A DNA stretch of 64,000 nt from Acidobacteriota bacterium (GCA_021846945.1 JAJZVZ010000007.1:1-64000), one strand, 5' to 3'. Positions 53,529 to 63,534 are shown, counted from the first letter of the stretch. Notes: generated by a model not told the origin, from the sequence alone. Made by a program: numbers and translations.

Positions 53529-56075
53529 TTGGCACGACTTGCATTTTGTCTGGCCGGAGCGCTTGCGCTCGCGGCATCGGCCTCGTGCGCTCTGGCGCAG
53601 ACCCCGGCCATGCGCGCCGCACTGCCCGTCGACGAGAGCCGATCGGTGACGCTCGCGGGGAATGTGTACCCACTGGCGCGGCCGGAGTTCGACCGTGGCG
53701 TGGTGAACGATGCAACGCGTCTTAACCGGATGATGCTGGAGTTGAAGCTGCCCGCGATCCGGCAATCGGCGCTCGATGCGCTCGTAGCGGCGCAGCACGA
53801 TCCGGCGTCGCCATCCTTCCATAAATGGCTTACGCCGGTGGAGTATGGCGAGCGCTTTGGCGCCAGCGCGCAGGACGTGGCGCGGGTGGCGGTGTGGCTA
53901 CAGGGGCATGGCTTCACGGTAGAGGAGGTCGCGGTGAGCCGCCGCGTGGTGATCTTTTCCGGTACGGCGGGAGATGTCCTCGATGCCTTTCACACGGAGA
54001 TGCATCGCTACCGGGTGGGTGGGATTGCGCACATTGCGAACGCGCAAGATCCGCAGATTCCCGAGGCGCTGGCCAGCGTGGTGAGCGGAGTGGTTTCATT
54101 GCACGACTTTCGGCACATCTCGGAGATAGCGGGTGCGGCATTGCAACCGGGCACAAAGACTGCGGCGAATCCGCTTTATTCAGCCGGAGGCACACATTAT
54201 CTATTCCCAGCCGACTTCGCCGCCATCTACGATCTGAATCCTCTCTATGATGACCGAATCACGGGAGCTGGCACATCCATTGCCATTGCGGGACGCAGCA
54301 ACGTCAAGCTGAGCGACGTGGCGGGCTTTCGCTCCATCTCCGGCCTGACGGCAAGCACCCCGCAGGTGATTCTGCCGGGAGCGGATCCGCCGCTGGTGGC
54401 CGGCGATCAGGACGAGTCGACGCTGGATGTTGAGTGGGCCGGAGCAGCGGCGCCGGTGGCGGCAGTGAAACTGGTCGTGGCGGCGTCCACGGCTACGTCG
54501 GACGGCGTGGATCTGGCCGCACAGTACATCGTGAACCACGCGCTGGCGCCGGTGGTTGAAGTGAGCTATGGCAGCTGCGAGCGCGAGATGGGTGCCGCGG
54601 AGCTTGGCTTCTACAACAGCTTATGGGAGCAGGCTGCCAGTCAGGGGATGAGCGTGATTGTTGCCTCGGGTGACGCGGGCGCGGCCGGCTGTTCGGAGGG
54701 GGCCGACGCGGCTGGTTCAGATGCCGCGGTGAATGGGCTCTGCAGTTCACCGTATGCGACATGTGTGGGCGGGACGGAGTTCGACGAAGGTTCGAATTCG
54801 ATGCAGTACTGGTCCTCAAGCAACTCCGCAAGCTATGGATCGGCGCAGGGCTATATTCCCGAGGAGGTATGGAATGAAAGCGGATCAAACGGCGGGGCCG
54901 GTTTGTGGGCCTCCGGCGGCGGAGCGAGCCTGGTTTACGCGCAGCCTGCCTGGCAGGCGGATGTGAGCGGTGCCAGTGCAGCCAATGGCATGAGAGCGGT
55001 GCCGGATGTGGCCATGGCGGCGGCCCAGCACGATGGATACTTCGAATATGAAAACGGTGCTGTGCGCGTCGTCTCGGGGACATCCGCGGCCGCCGCGGCG
55101 TTCGCCGGCGTGATGGCTCTGGTGGTCGAGAGCCAGGACGGGAAGAGGCAGGGAAACGCGAATATGAGCCTGTATAAGTTAGTCAACGCCGAGCGTAATC
55201 CATTTCATGCAACCCCATCGGGGAGCAACAGCGTGCCGGGCGTGCAGGGGTTCATCGCCAGTGGTGCGGACTACAACCTGGCCACCGGCCTGGGCTCTGT
55301 GGACGGCGCGGCGCTGGTGAGCGCCTGGGGTTCTGGATCTGCCGCAAGCGGCTCAGGCGCGAACTTTGCGCTGACGGCTTCAGCCGATAGCGGAACGGCT
55401 CTGGCAGGTCAGACGCTGGCGTTCAACGTCAGCGTAACGGGCAGTGGTTCCTCGGCTGATGGCGTCACGTTTACGGCGGCTGCGCCCGCCGGTGTAAAGG
55501 TTTCAGTTCAGCCGAAGACGATTGTTCCCGGAGCTGCCGTATCGGTGACCATCACGGTGGATTCCGCGGCAACGGCAGGCAAGTGGAATGTCACGCTGAC
55601 AGGTTCCAATTCTTCAGGATCGCGCACGGTCACGTATGCGCTTACCGTGATGCCGCCTCCCACGCTGGCGCTGGCCGCCTCGCCCGGCGCTCTTGCCCTG
55701 GCTGACGGCAGTTCCGCCACGCTCGTCCTGACAGCGGTTACAGGAGGAGCCTTTAGCGGTGGGATTCAGTTCTCGGTCAGTGGCTTACCGGCAGGCGTCT
55801 CGTACCGCTGGTCTGCGAATCCGGCCGTGCCGGCATCCGGCACGAGCACAACTACGGTGGCGCTAATCCTGACCACGGCAGCCCGCGCTCCAGCCTGGTC
55901 GGGCAACTTCGCGGTGACGGCCTCGGGCGGCGGACTGGTGTCCTCGCTCAATGTCCCCTTGCAGGCCGGGCGACGGCCGGGGTGTTCCTTCCTGCTCCAT
56001 TCGCTGCGCTCGCGATGTCCCGCATCGCCGCCGTTACCCGTGCGCGTGCCGATTTTGCTGGCACCGTTCAGGTGA
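53529..56075 (+). CDS. Secreted S53 (kumamolisin-type) protease with Ig-like domains
   Basis: An 848-residue serine-carboxyl peptidase precursor. After a signal (LAGALALAASASCALAQ) comes the activation prodomain (residues about 40-195), then the catalytic domain with E296 and D300 (DESTLD), D382 (ASGDAG) and S519 (SGTSAAAA), plus DYNLATGLGSVD as the Ca2+ site. Residues about 600-810 hold two Ig-like domains. The final 35 residues are Arg/Pro/Leu-rich and may result from a late frame change. The start is TTG at 53529 with only a distant AAAGGT; the leader region is AT-rich. Such acid-active proteases suit acidic soils. Confidence 0.87.
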   Translation: MARLAFCLAGALALAASASCALAQTPAMRAALPVDESRSVTLAGNVYPLARPEFDRGVVNDATRLNRMMLELKLPAIRQSALDALVAAQHDPASPSFHKWLTPVEYGERFGASAQDVARVAVWLQGHGFTVEEVAVSRRVVIFSGTAGDVLDAFHTEMHRYRVGGIAHIANAQDPQIPEALASVVSGVVSLHDFRHISEIAGAALQPGTKTAANPLYSAGGTHYLFPADFAAIYDLNPLYDDRITGAGTSIAIAGRSNVKLSDVAGFRSISGLTASTPQVILPGADPPLVAGDQDESTLDVEWAGAAAPVAAVKLVVAASTATSDGVDLAAQYIVNHALAPVVEVSYGSCEREMGAAELGFYNSLWEQAASQGMSVIVASGDAGAAGCSEGADAAGSDAAVNGLCSSPYATCVGGTEFDEGSNSMQYWSSSNSASYGSAQGYIPEEVWNESGSNGGAGLWASGGGASLVYAQPAWQADVSGASAANGMRAVPDVAMAAAQHDGYFEYENGAVRVVSGTSAAAAAFAGVMALVVESQDGKRQGNANMSLYKLVNAERNPFHATPSGSNSVPGVQGFIASGADYNLATGLGSVDGAALVSAWGSGSAASGSGANFALTASADSGTALAGQTLAFNVSVTGSGSSADGVTFTAAAPAGVKVSVQPKTIVPGAAVSVTITVDSAATAGKWNVTLTGSNSSGSRTVTYALTVMPPPTLALAASPGALALADGSSATLVLTAVTGGAFSGGIQFSVSGLPAGVSYRWSANPAVPASGTSTTTVALILTTAARAPAWSGNFAVTASGGGLVSSLNVPLQAGRRPGCSFLLHSLRSRCPASPPLPVRVPILLAPFR

Positions 56076-56130
56076 GTATGCGAGCGCCTGTGTGTCTGAC
56101 GGATCGGATGCAGATGACGCCGAAAACCTC

Positions 56131-56952
56131 TCAGGCGAAGCGAGCGAATGCCTGCTCAATCCGGCCAGGGATGGAGGCGGTTGTGTCGTGGAGCGTGTAA
56201 TTGATTTCGAGCACGGTGGCGGGAGGCGCGGCAAGCGCCTTGAGCGCTGCGGCGGCGGCCGGCCAGTCGATGCTGCCGTCGCCGGGCCACAGGTGCTCGT
56301 CCTTCACGCCGTGGTTGTCGTGGACGTGCACGGAAACGATCCGGTTACCAAGTGTGGCGATGGCGTGCGCGACGCCGACGGTAATGTGGGCATGACCGAG
56401 GTCGAGGCAGACACCGATGTTATGGAGGTGGCCCAGCTCAAGGATCAGGAGCAGATGCTCGGGCGTCGTCGGCTCGCTGAGCAGGTTTTCAACGAGTAAC
56501 CGGACACCGAGGGGCCGGGCAAATGCGCCCAGGTGTTCCAGGGCGGTATGCGCGTACTCGATGGTGCGCTGCGACCACGTGTCGGTCCGCTCGCCCAGGT
56601 GGACGACGAGGTTGCGGAAAGGAACGTGCTCGGCGGCTTCAAGAGCGCGCTTGATTTCGTCCATGGCGTCGATGCGGCGCGCCTTTTCCGGGTGCAGAAT
56701 ATTCACGGCAGGCGCGCCTGCGCGACCCATCTCGCGATCGGGAAAGAGTGGGGCGTGCATCGAGAATGCTTCAAGTGTCCCGGAGCGGAACCACTCGCCC
56801 AACTCGACTACATGTTCGCGGTTGGTGTAGTCAAAGTGCTGGCGGGCCGCAAAGATCTCAACGGCCTGAGCACCGGATCGGCCGGCAAGTTCCAGCAGGC
56901 CCGGGTGTAAACGATGATTCAGAAACAGGTGAGTAGAGATAACTCGCAGCAT
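56131..56952 (-). CDS. Sugar phosphate isomerase/epimerase-like TIM barrel
   Basis: A 273-residue protein of the xylose isomerase/AP endonuclease 2 superfamily. Metal and substrate residues are suggested by FSMHAPLFPD, NLVVHLGE, LLVENLLSEP, CLDLGHAHI and VHVHDNHGVKDEHL, a pattern of His/Glu/Asp at the C-terminal ends of strands. Reaction unknown. The gene is convergent with the S53 gene (55 bases between stops). Confidence 0.82.
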   Translation of the reverse strand: MLRVISTHLFLNHRLHPGLLELAGRSGAQAVEIFAARQHFDYTNREHVVELGEWFRSGTLEAFSMHAPLFPDREMGRAGAPAVNILHPEKARRIDAMDEIKRALEAAEHVPFRNLVVHLGERTDTWSQRTIEYAHTALEHLGAFARPLGVRLLVENLLSEPTTPEHLLLILELGHLHNIGVCLDLGHAHITVGVAHAIATLGNRIVSVHVHDNHGVKDEHLWPGDGSIDWPAAAAALKALAAPPATVLEINYTLHDTTASIPGRIEQAFARFA

Positions 56953-57444
56953 GATTCAAGGTCCCCGGCGTCCGGTAGCTATGAAAACAAGCTCGGCTCA
57001 ACTCCATTTTCTCATTTTTGAGCAGGCTGGCCGGAAACACTGAAAGGCAAAGCCAGCCATCATACAGAATGGCTGGCTTTGCCTTTTCTTACTTACGCTG
57101 ACTGGAGAATGGTAACGCCACGTTTCTGCGGCGATCCCGCTTCGCGGGAAAAGTAATTCCAGCAAGGCGGATTCGAACTCGACGCCATCTCGCTGGCCGG
57201 AAATCTGAGTTTCCAGTTCCACACTCTGCGGCCGCCTAGTGCACAACCACAAAGATGCCTGTAAATAAGATAGGCTCTGAGGCACCATGGTTGCACCTTT
57301 TTCGCCTGCAACTTTCGTGGAGCACCCGCGGATTAAGCCGCGCGAACCATCCCGATTCAAGATCGATTCCGGAACCCGGTTGACGCCCGCATTTGCAGGG
57401 TAAGCCGCCTTGGGGGCTGGCGGAGATTCGCCGGCTGTTGGCGC
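56953..57444. other. Intergenic stretch before the TIM-barrel gene
   Basis: About 490 bases with no recognised gene. It holds the 18-bp hairpin at 57043-57086. A minus-strand frame containing VELETQISGQRDGVEF shows some gene-like codon use but runs straight through the hairpin and matches nothing I know. Confidence 0.4.
57043..57086 (-). terminator. Long perfect hairpin between nhaD and TIM-barrel gene
   Basis: AAAGGCAAAGCCAGCCAT pairs over 18 bases with its exact complement at 57069-57086, around an 8-base loop. The stem ends in T-runs on both strands (GCCTTTTCTT on plus, GCCTTTC on minus), so it could end nhaD transcripts before the TIM-barrel gene, 90 bases further. Confidence 0.6.
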
Positions 57445-58797
57445 TTACTGCATCATCAGTCCGTGATTCATGATCATGTGCGCAGCGATACCCGCGGCAA
57501 AACCAAGCAGGATTGCCCAACTCCATTTCAGGTGCGAAGTGAAGGTATACGTCTCTCTCCCGAGTCCCATGAGCGCAACACCCGCAGCCGAGCCAATGGA
57601 TAAGAGTGATCCTCCGATACCTGCTGTGAGTGTGAGAAGAAGCCACTGCCCCAGGTTCATGGCGGGATGCATCGTGAGGACGGCGAATGTCAGCGGAATG
57701 TTGTCAACAATCGCGGATAAGATGCCGATTATGATATTGGCCGATGTACTGCCAAGACCGGCATAGAGGAATTTCGACAACCCATCGAGATAGCCGAGAG
57801 CTCCAACGCCACCGATGCAGAACATGATCCCATAAAAGAAGAGCAGCGTATCCCATTCCACCTTTTCGAGAATATTGAAGATGGAAAAAGGTCTTCTCGG
57901 AGCCCAGCGCGCATTGCCCTGCAGTGAGAGCGTCAAGTCTGCCGAGTCATTTGCCAGGATTCTGGCTTCGGCGCGATGCAGAAAATATGAATAGAGATTG
58001 AGTGCTCCCAATCCCATCATCATGCCGAGAAATGGCGGAAGGTGCAGGGTATGGTCGAGTGTTACCGTGGTTGCGATCGTTGCCAGGAATAATCCGGCAA
58101 CGAAGTAGCCGCCCTTGCGCGCCGTTGCCGTATATCCTGCCGCGGCTGTCATTTCTTTTGGAATGGAGAGAGAGATGATGGCGGCTGGAATCAGCCAACT
58201 GATCAGCGAGGGAAGAAAAAGCGCAAAAAAGTCGTTGAACGGCACCATGCCTCTTTGCCAGATCATGAGTGTCGTGATGTCTCCGAAGGGAGAAAACGCG
58301 CCTCCGGCATTGGCCGCTACAACAATATTGACGAGCGCGCCGACTGTGGCCTTTTTGCTTTGCCCGAGAGTTGCGATGGCTACGGTTCCCATGACCAGCG
58401 CGGTGGTCAGGTTATCGGCAAGAGGCGAGAGAAAGAAGGCGATTGTTCCAACGGTCCAGTAAACTCCGCGCGCGGAGAGCCGCAACGTTGTCAATCGCGC
58501 GCGCAAAACTTCAAAGACGTCGCGCTCCACCATCGTATTGACGAAGCTCATCGCAGACAGGAGAAACAGGAATAGCTCGGCGTAATCGAGCAAGACAATC
58601 CGCAACTGGATGCCAACTTCTTGTGGGCGGCCTTTGAGGTGGAAGGCGATGGCGACCAGAATCCATATCAGGCCCGCCGCGATCATGACCGGCTTCGACT
58701 TGCGGAGATGCAACTTCTCTTCCGCAAAGACGAGCGCGTAGGCTATGCAAAATACCGCCAGGACGGCAGGGCCGATCCAGGTGCTTGCTAACGGCAT
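57445..58797 (-). CDS. nhaD: NhaD-type Na+/H+ antiporter
   Basis: A 450-residue inner-membrane antiporter of the ion transporter (IT) superfamily with about twelve helices. Family features: FFLSPLADNLTTALVMG, VVAANAGGAFSPFGDITTLMIWQ, ILSAIVDNIPLTFAVLTM and GGSLLSIGSAAGVALMG; the aspartates and asparagines in these half-helices form the ion path. ATG 58797 is used; GTG 58806 is the longer choice. It would export sodium or drive pH homeostasis. Confidence 0.93.
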   Translation of the reverse strand: MPLASTWIGPAVLAVFCIAYALVFAEEKLHLRKSKPVMIAAGLIWILVAIAFHLKGRPQEVGIQLRIVLLDYAELFLFLLSAMSFVNTMVERDVFEVLRARLTTLRLSARGVYWTVGTIAFFLSPLADNLTTALVMGTVAIATLGQSKKATVGALVNIVVAANAGGAFSPFGDITTLMIWQRGMVPFNDFFALFLPSLISWLIPAAIISLSIPKEMTAAAGYTATARKGGYFVAGLFLATIATTVTLDHTLHLPPFLGMMMGLGALNLYSYFLHRAEARILANDSADLTLSLQGNARWAPRRPFSIFNILEKVEWDTLLFFYGIMFCIGGVGALGYLDGLSKFLYAGLGSTSANIIIGILSAIVDNIPLTFAVLTMHPAMNLGQWLLLTLTAGIGGSLLSIGSAAGVALMGLGRETYTFTSHLKWSWAILLGFAAGIAAHMIMNHGLMMQ

Positions 58798-59063
58798 CTC
58801 ATCCACCCACCGATTGACATTTTGCTCCGGGGCCGAACAAATTCATCGTACTATTTCCCGCGCAACAAATGCGGACAAATGCAGCGCAGAGCGTCGCTAA
58901 GCGTGCCGTCAGGAGTGCAATTGCGGAAATGACGGGCAGCTTGAAGGGAACATTCAACCTGGACGAGGGCTGCCGAAAGCATGATTTCAGCAGCCTGAGA
59001 TCGAGGTTTCCCACGACCGGTCCATTCATCGGGGGGTTCCGGGCGAACTCGCGAGCGGCGAAA

Positions 59064-60053
59064 CTAGGCCAGCAACTGCGATGCCTCTTTGGCGAAGTAG
59101 GTGACGATGAAGTCTGCTCCGGCACGCCGCATCCCGACGAGGGATTCAAGGATGGCGCGATTTTTGTCGAGCCAGCCTTTTTCGATGGCGGCCTGCAGCA
59201 TCGAGTACTCTCCTGAAACCTGATAGGCGCCGATGGGCACGTCCACGCGCTCGCGCGCCGCGCGCACCACATCCAGGTAGGGCATGGCGGGCTTCATCAG
59301 GATCATGTCCGCGCCTTCGGCGAGATCGAGGTCGATTTCGCGCATGGCTTCGCGCAGATTGGCGCCGTCCATCTGGTAGGACTTGCGGTCACCGAATTGG
59401 GGCGCCGAGTCGGCTGCTTCGCGGAAAGGCCCATAGAACGCGGACGCGAACTTGGAAGCATAGCTGAGGATGGGCGTCTGCGCCAGCGACGCTTTGTCGA
59501 GAGCGCGGCGAATGGCGGCCACGCGGCCGTCCATCATGTCGCTCGGCGCAACTACGTCGGCTCCGGCTTTGGCCAGGCTGACGGCGGTGCGGGCGAGCAG
59601 ATCGAGGGTGGGGTCGTTATCGACTTCCCAGCCTTCGCGGCCTTCCACGATGACGCCGCAGTGGCCGTGGCTGGTGTACTCGCAGAGGCACACGTCGGCG
59701 ATGACGACCAATTTCTTGGAAGCTTCTGACTTCTTCAGCGCGCGTAATCCCTGCTGCACGATGCCATTCTCATCCCATGCACCGGTGCCTTGCTCGTCCT
59801 TCGACTCGGGCAGGCCGAAAAGCAACAGGCCGCCTACGCCAAGTTTTGCGGCTTCCTCGGCTTCACGCACAGCCTCGTCCACTGAGAGATTGAAGACGCC
59901 GGGCATGGAGCCAACCTCGCGTCGCACGCCCTTGCCGGGACACAGAAACAGCGGGTAGATCAGATCGCCGGGATCTAGAACGGTTTCGCGTACCAGCGCC
60001 CGCAAAGATTCGCTGCGCCGCAACCGGCGCATCCGCATTTCAGGGAAACTCAT
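59064..60053 (-). CDS. hemB: Delta-aminolevulinic acid dehydratase
   Basis: Porphobilinogen synthase, joining two ALA molecules in heme synthesis. The 329-residue product has active-site lysines K201 ([15 protein letters not shown]) and K254 ([13 protein letters not shown]), and zinc cysteines C122, C124 and C132 ([14 protein letters not shown]), so it is of the zinc-dependent type. Other heme genes are not adjacent; the CcmC-like gene at 46 kb uses the product indirectly. Confidence 0.97.
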   Translation of the reverse strand: MSFPEMRMRRLRRSESLRALVRETVLDPGDLIYPLFLCPGKGVRREVGSMPGVFNLSVDEAVREAEEAAKLGVGGLLLFGLPESKDEQGTGAWDENGIVQQGLRALKKSEASKKLVVIADVCLCEYTSHGHCGVIVEGREGWEVDNDPTLDLLARTAVSLAKAGADVVAPSDMMDGRVAAIRRALDKASLAQTPILSYASKFASAFYGPFREAADSAPQFGDRKSYQMDGANLREAMREIDLDLAEGADMILMKPAMPYLDVVRAARERVDVPIGAYQVSGEYSMLQAAIEKGWLDKNRAILESLVGMRRAGADFIVTYFAKEASQLLA

Positions 60054-60238
60054 AGCTTGATTTTAAGGCAGCTATCAGCCTTCAGCTTTCAGATCCTTGG
60101 AGACGGGGATGCTGTTTGTTCAAAGGGTAGCAGCCGCTCTTCACATCACGTCTGGATGGAATTCCCCGCTGACGTGCCGACGTTTGCGCCTGGGTGCTTC
60201 AGGCGGGTCGGCTGGTAACTAAAAGGCTGACAGCTGAT

Positions 60239-60270
60239 AGCTGTTCTTAAAGCTGTTCTTAAAGCTGTTC
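60239..60270. repeat. Twelve-base tandem repeat across a stop codon
   Basis: AGCTGTTCTTAA occurs at 60239-60250 and 60251-60262 and partly at 60263-60270. It spans the stop of the zinc-ribbon gene, so that the terminal codons GAA CAG CTT TAA are repeated after the true stop. Nearby CAGCTATCAG (60069-60078) and CTGATAGCTG (60234-60243) form an inverted pair 155 bases apart. Confidence 0.5.
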
Positions 60271-60771
60271 GTAGAGCCGCGCATTGCGGTAGCCCAGCAG
60301 GACGATGAAGGTCCAGATGGCCAGGGCAGTTCCGAAGGGGAATTTGAGAACGCTGAGAATGGCCACGACGATCGCCAGAATCCTTCCCCAGTGGGTATGC
60401 TCCAGTAGGCCCCAAGCGGCCGCCAGAGCCAACCCGACCCGGAGTAGGAGGAACATCCAGATAAGCGGGATCAGCGCCGAGCCGAGAAACGCGGGCGGCA
60501 TCGGACCGTGCATCCAGGGTCCATGCATCCAGGGCGCGAAGTGTCCGGAGAAAAAAGCGCGCATGATGGTAACCCCGGCGAAGCCGATCACCAGCGACAG
60601 GCCCGCGTAAATGAACCAGAAAATGCTGAGAAGCTTTACCTTACCGGCATAGCGCTCCACTTGAAACTGAAGCCCGGGTACCGGTGGCACGGGTACTCCG
60701 GCCGGGCGGCCACACTGGGAGCAGAACGCCTGGCCTGGCGCCAGATTCTGACCGCATCCGCTGCAAAACAT
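60259..60771 (-). CDS. Zinc-ribbon membrane protein
   Basis: A 170-residue protein. ATG 60771 with GGAGG upstream starts MFCSGCGQNLAPGQAFCSQCG, a double CxxC zinc ribbon (cysteines 3, 6, 17 and 20). A short linker leads to three or four membrane helices (LLSIFWFIYAGLSLVIG and later segments), with two copies of WMHGP between the first two. Function unknown; zinc-ribbon membrane proteins of this build are common in soil bacteria. It is the gene upstream of hemB on the same strand, 205 bases apart. Confidence 0.78.
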   Translation of the reverse strand: MFCSGCGQNLAPGQAFCSQCGRPAGVPVPPVPGLQFQVERYAGKVKLLSIFWFIYAGLSLVIGFAGVTIMRAFFSGHFAPWMHGPWMHGPMPPAFLGSALIPLIWMFLLLRVGLALAAAWGLLEHTHWGRILAIVVAILSVLKFPFGTALAIWTFIVLLGYRNARLYEQL

Positions 60772-60939
60772 AGTGCCTCCTCTGCTCGCATTGCATACGA
60801 GGGTACTACGCAACCGGGGAGCAGCACGTTCCATGGAATTTCAACTTCCAGATCCGGGCCGGCCCCTTCGTTTTTTCTTGCTATTTACCGACGGCATCCT
60901 TACGATCCGGCGTGCAACAATGGCCTTACCTTGCAGAAC

Positions 60940-61911
60940 GTGCCCGTGAACACCATAGAACCCGGCGCAATGCTCGACCACTACCGCATTGAGAAGGTAG
61001 TGGCGCGCAGCGGCATGTCCACCCTCTACAAGGCGACTGACCTGAACACCGGCCGGCTGGTTGCCGTCAAGGCGCCCCACGATGAGTTGGAAGCGGATCC
61101 GGTTTTGCTGGAGCGGTTCCGGCGCGAGCAGGAGATCGGCCAGCAGTTGGATCACCCCGGGATTGTGAAGACCTATGACAATGAGACGCGCAGCCGCTTA
61201 TATATGGTCCTCGAATGGGTGGAAGGACGGCTGCTCCGCACCATCCTGAACCAGGAACGCAAGCTGCCCATCGACAGGGCGGTCAACATCACCCTTGCCA
61301 TCTGCGACGCGCTCGACTACATGCACAGCTTTGGCGTGGTGCACCGCGACCTGAAACCGGAAAACGTGATGGTGGATGAACAGGACCGCATCAAGCTCAT
61401 CGACTTCGGCATCGCCATGAAGGAAGACGCACGCCGGCTCACGATCACTAATTTAGCGGCAGTGATGGGCACGCCGGATTACATCTCTCCCGAGCAGGTG
61501 AAGGGCCAGCGCGGCGACCAGCGCAGCGACATCTACTCCCTGGGCGCGATCTTCTACGAGATGCTGACCGGCCAGACGCCCTTCAGCGGCCCCAACCCCT
61601 TGGCCGTGATGAATGAGCGCGTGCAGAATGACCCGCAGCTGGCCCGCAAGCTCAATCCTGAGATTTCACCCCAATTGCAGGAGATTCTCTTCCGCGCCAT
61701 GGAGCGGGAACCGCGCCACCGCTACGCCACCGCCAGCGAGATGGCCTGGGATCTGGAGCATCAGGATCAGATCGGAGTGGAAGACGGCGAGAGGCGGCCG
61801 GCGCTGCGGAAACAAGGAGTGCCGGGCGGTCGCAAGCTGCTCCTCTATTTGTTGCTGGCGCTGGTGCCGATCGCGCTCTTCGGGCTCATGCTGTTGCTGG
61901 CCAGGAGATGA
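60940..61911 (+). CDS. Serine/threonine protein kinase with C-terminal membrane helix
   Basis: A Hanks-type kinase of about 323 residues. Motifs: [12 protein letters not shown] as the glycine loop (Gly-poor), VAVKAPHDE with the ATP-binding Lys, [11 protein letters not shown] (catalytic loop), IDFGIAM (DFG) and SPEQVKGQ (APE-like), then [20 protein letters not shown]. The C-terminus [22 protein letters not shown] is a single membrane helix with almost nothing outside, so no sensor domain. The start is unsure: GTG at 60940 or TTG at 60931, without a good ribosome binding site; the long open frame upstream is antisense to the zinc-ribbon gene. Confidence 0.9.
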   Translation: MPVNTIEPGAMLDHYRIEKVVARSGMSTLYKATDLNTGRLVAVKAPHDELEADPVLLERFRREQEIGQQLDHPGIVKTYDNETRSRLYMVLEWVEGRLLRTILNQERKLPIDRAVNITLAICDALDYMHSFGVVHRDLKPENVMVDEQDRIKLIDFGIAMKEDARRLTITNLAAVMGTPDYISPEQVKGQRGDQRSDIYSLGAIFYEMLTGQTPFSGPNPLAVMNERVQNDPQLARKLNPEISPQLQEILFRAMEREPRHRYATASEMAWDLEHQDQIGVEDGERRPALRKQGVPGGRKLLLYLLLALVPIALFGLMLLLARR

Positions 61912-62020
61912 ATGATCCGGAACGGACTGAATCGCTGGATGAGGGGCGAAAAGATGAGCGCGTGAACAGATTTCGCCCGCCTCGGCGTGACCACTTTGCC
62001 AAATCCGGGTGGCTTTCGCT

Positions 62021-63355
62021 CTATCGGTAAGACTCATCCCGGTGAATCACAAACTCCGGATAGGCCCCGCCGCCGAGCTCGTGCAGGTCCATGCCGATGC
62101 GCTCGCCGTCGGGATCGACGCGGAAAGGAACCACGCGGTCGAGCAGCCAGAAAAGCAGGTATTCGAGCGGCAGCACGAGGCCCAGAAGTGTAGCAATGCC
62201 CACCAGTTGCGCGACAAGCTGTCCCTTCTGCGGCGCAAACATTCCGGCGGCAAAGAGCCCCCAGAAACCGGCGGCGGCGTGTACTGCGATGGCGCCGGAG
62301 GGATCATCGATGGAGAGAGCGAGTTCGAGCAACTCGACCAGCAGCGGCGTGAAGATGCCGGCGACAAGCCCGGCGAAGAGTGCCTGACCCGGCGTCACCA
62401 GAGCGGCGCAGGCGCTGGAGGTGACCAGCCCGGCCAACCAGCCGTTGGCGCACAGGCTGGCGTCCGGCTTGCCGAAGCGGATGCGGGTCACGGTGAAAGT
62501 GGCCAAAATGGCGCCGGCGGCAGAAAGCCATGTATTCAGTATGGTTTCCGGCAGGGCGGCGACCGGCGCATGGAGCCAGAGCACGGCGCCGGCAGCATTC
62601 CAGGCCAGCCAGCCGGTTAACGCCAGCAGGCAGCCGAAAAGCACATAGGCGGCATTGTGGCCGGGCACGGCTGTGGAAAGCCCTTCTTTCGGGAATTTGC
62701 CCCGGCGCGGCCCAGCGATCCATACCACGGCCAGCGCGCTCAAGCCGCCCAGTACGTGCACCGTGGCCGCGCCACCCGGGTCAAGGAAGCCGGCGCCGAG
62801 CGAATAATTCATGCCGAGCTGGGCCAGCCAGCCACCGCCCCAGATCCAATGCGTAAGCAACGGAAATACGATCGCGGCCGTCACGGCGGCCGTCGCCAGG
62901 CCGGCCGCCAGCCGCCAGCGATCCGCCCCTGAACCCCAGGGCAGCAAAGCGGCCAGGGCCGCGGAGAGGAGCTCAAAGATCAGTGCGAGTTGCGTCTGGA
63001 GTGGAGCCGCGCCGAAGCCGCTCATCAGAAACGGTCCGGAGCCGATCCAATTCCACGATTTGCCCGCCAGTTGAAAGGCATGGCCGGCGCTGCCCGGTGT
63101 TCCCGGCACGGCGCCGGCCAAGGTCGCGCCTGCGAGAGCAAAGACGACGGCGGTGACGGCGACGATCGCGAGATTGCCCAGGAGGGCCTGCGCGGCAGAA
63201 CGCGAGCGGCCAAGCCCGGCATTGATAAGGGCCACACCGGCGATGGCCAATGGAGCGATCAGCAGTAGCGCAAGTGTCAGTGCAAAAACGCTTTCCGGCA
63301 TCGGCGCGGACAGGGGCGGCGCAAGCGGCGGAGATGGAGGCAGGATGATCGTCAT
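62021..63355 (-). CDS. amt: Ammonium transporter
   Basis: A 444-residue channel of the Amt family with about eleven helices. Signatures: LMSGFGAAPLQTQL, GMNYSLGAGFLDPGGAATVHVLGG with the pore histidine, GWLAWNAAGAVL, and ANGWLAGLVTSSACAALVTPGQALF and IAVHAAAGFWGLFAAGMF with the second pore histidine. The start at 63355 overlaps the stop of a 60-residue membrane protein (ATGA). No glnK/glnB gene follows, which is unusual. The N-terminal 20 residues are Pro-rich. Confidence 0.92.
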   Translation of the reverse strand: MTIILPPSPPLAPPLSAPMPESVFALTLALLLIAPLAIAGVALINAGLGRSRSAAQALLGNLAIVAVTAVVFALAGATLAGAVPGTPGSAGHAFQLAGKSWNWIGSGPFLMSGFGAAPLQTQLALIFELLSAALAALLPWGSGADRWRLAAGLATAAVTAAIVFPLLTHWIWGGGWLAQLGMNYSLGAGFLDPGGAATVHVLGGLSALAVVWIAGPRRGKFPKEGLSTAVPGHNAAYVLFGCLLALTGWLAWNAAGAVLWLHAPVAALPETILNTWLSAAGAILATFTVTRIRFGKPDASLCANGWLAGLVTSSACAALVTPGQALFAGLVAGIFTPLLVELLELALSIDDPSGAIAVHAAAGFWGLFAAGMFAPQKGQLVAQLVGIATLLGLVLPLEYLLFWLLDRVVPFRVDPDGERIGMDLHELGGGAYPEFVIHRDESYR

Positions 63356-63534
63356 GGCCGTCGATCTCCGCGTGCCGGCATGTGCCCACGCACTGCCACT
63401 GCCAGGCCCAGGCCCTCGACTGCCAGTCCGGAAAGGACAAACGCCGCTCTCGGGGCCGGGGCGAGAAATAGGATGAGCGCGGCCATTGAGAGAAAGAATC
63501 CGGCTGGCATCAGCAGCAATCCGGCATACTTCAT
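63352..63534 (-). CDS. Small two-helix membrane protein coupled to amt
   Basis: A 60-residue protein, MKYAGLLLMPAGFFLSMAA at the start, with two hydrophobic helices and a basic C-terminal tail (RGHMPARGDRRP). AAAGGAAG lies at good distance before ATG 63534 and the stop overlaps the amt start by four bases, so it is very probably a real, translationally coupled gene. Function unknown; a small partner of the Amt protein is a possibility. Confidence 0.75.
   Translation of the reverse strand: MKYAGLLLMPAGFFLSMAALILFLAPAPRAAFVLSGLAVEGLGLAVAVRGHMPARGDRRP

Noticed and set aside
55950-56075. Possible frameshift at the end of the S53 protease
   Set aside because: Another frame reads a more hydrophobic tail (LPAPFAALAMSRIAAV), but without a homolog in hand neither ending can be preferred, so it was not reported as a break.
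57087-57240. GTTCGAATCC on the minus strand, like a tRNA T-arm
   Set aside because: No matching acceptor, D or anticodon arms could be drawn around it, and no CCA-type 3' end is placed correctly.
60069-60243. Ten-base inverted repeat pair CAGCTATCAG / CTGATAGCTG about 155 bases apart
   Set aside because: It could suggest ends of a small mobile element, but there is no target duplication and the interior has no coding or structural content.
60508-60939. Long N-terminal extension of the kinase frame
   Set aside because: It is antisense to the zinc-ribbon gene and has no domain content; the kinase begins near 60940.
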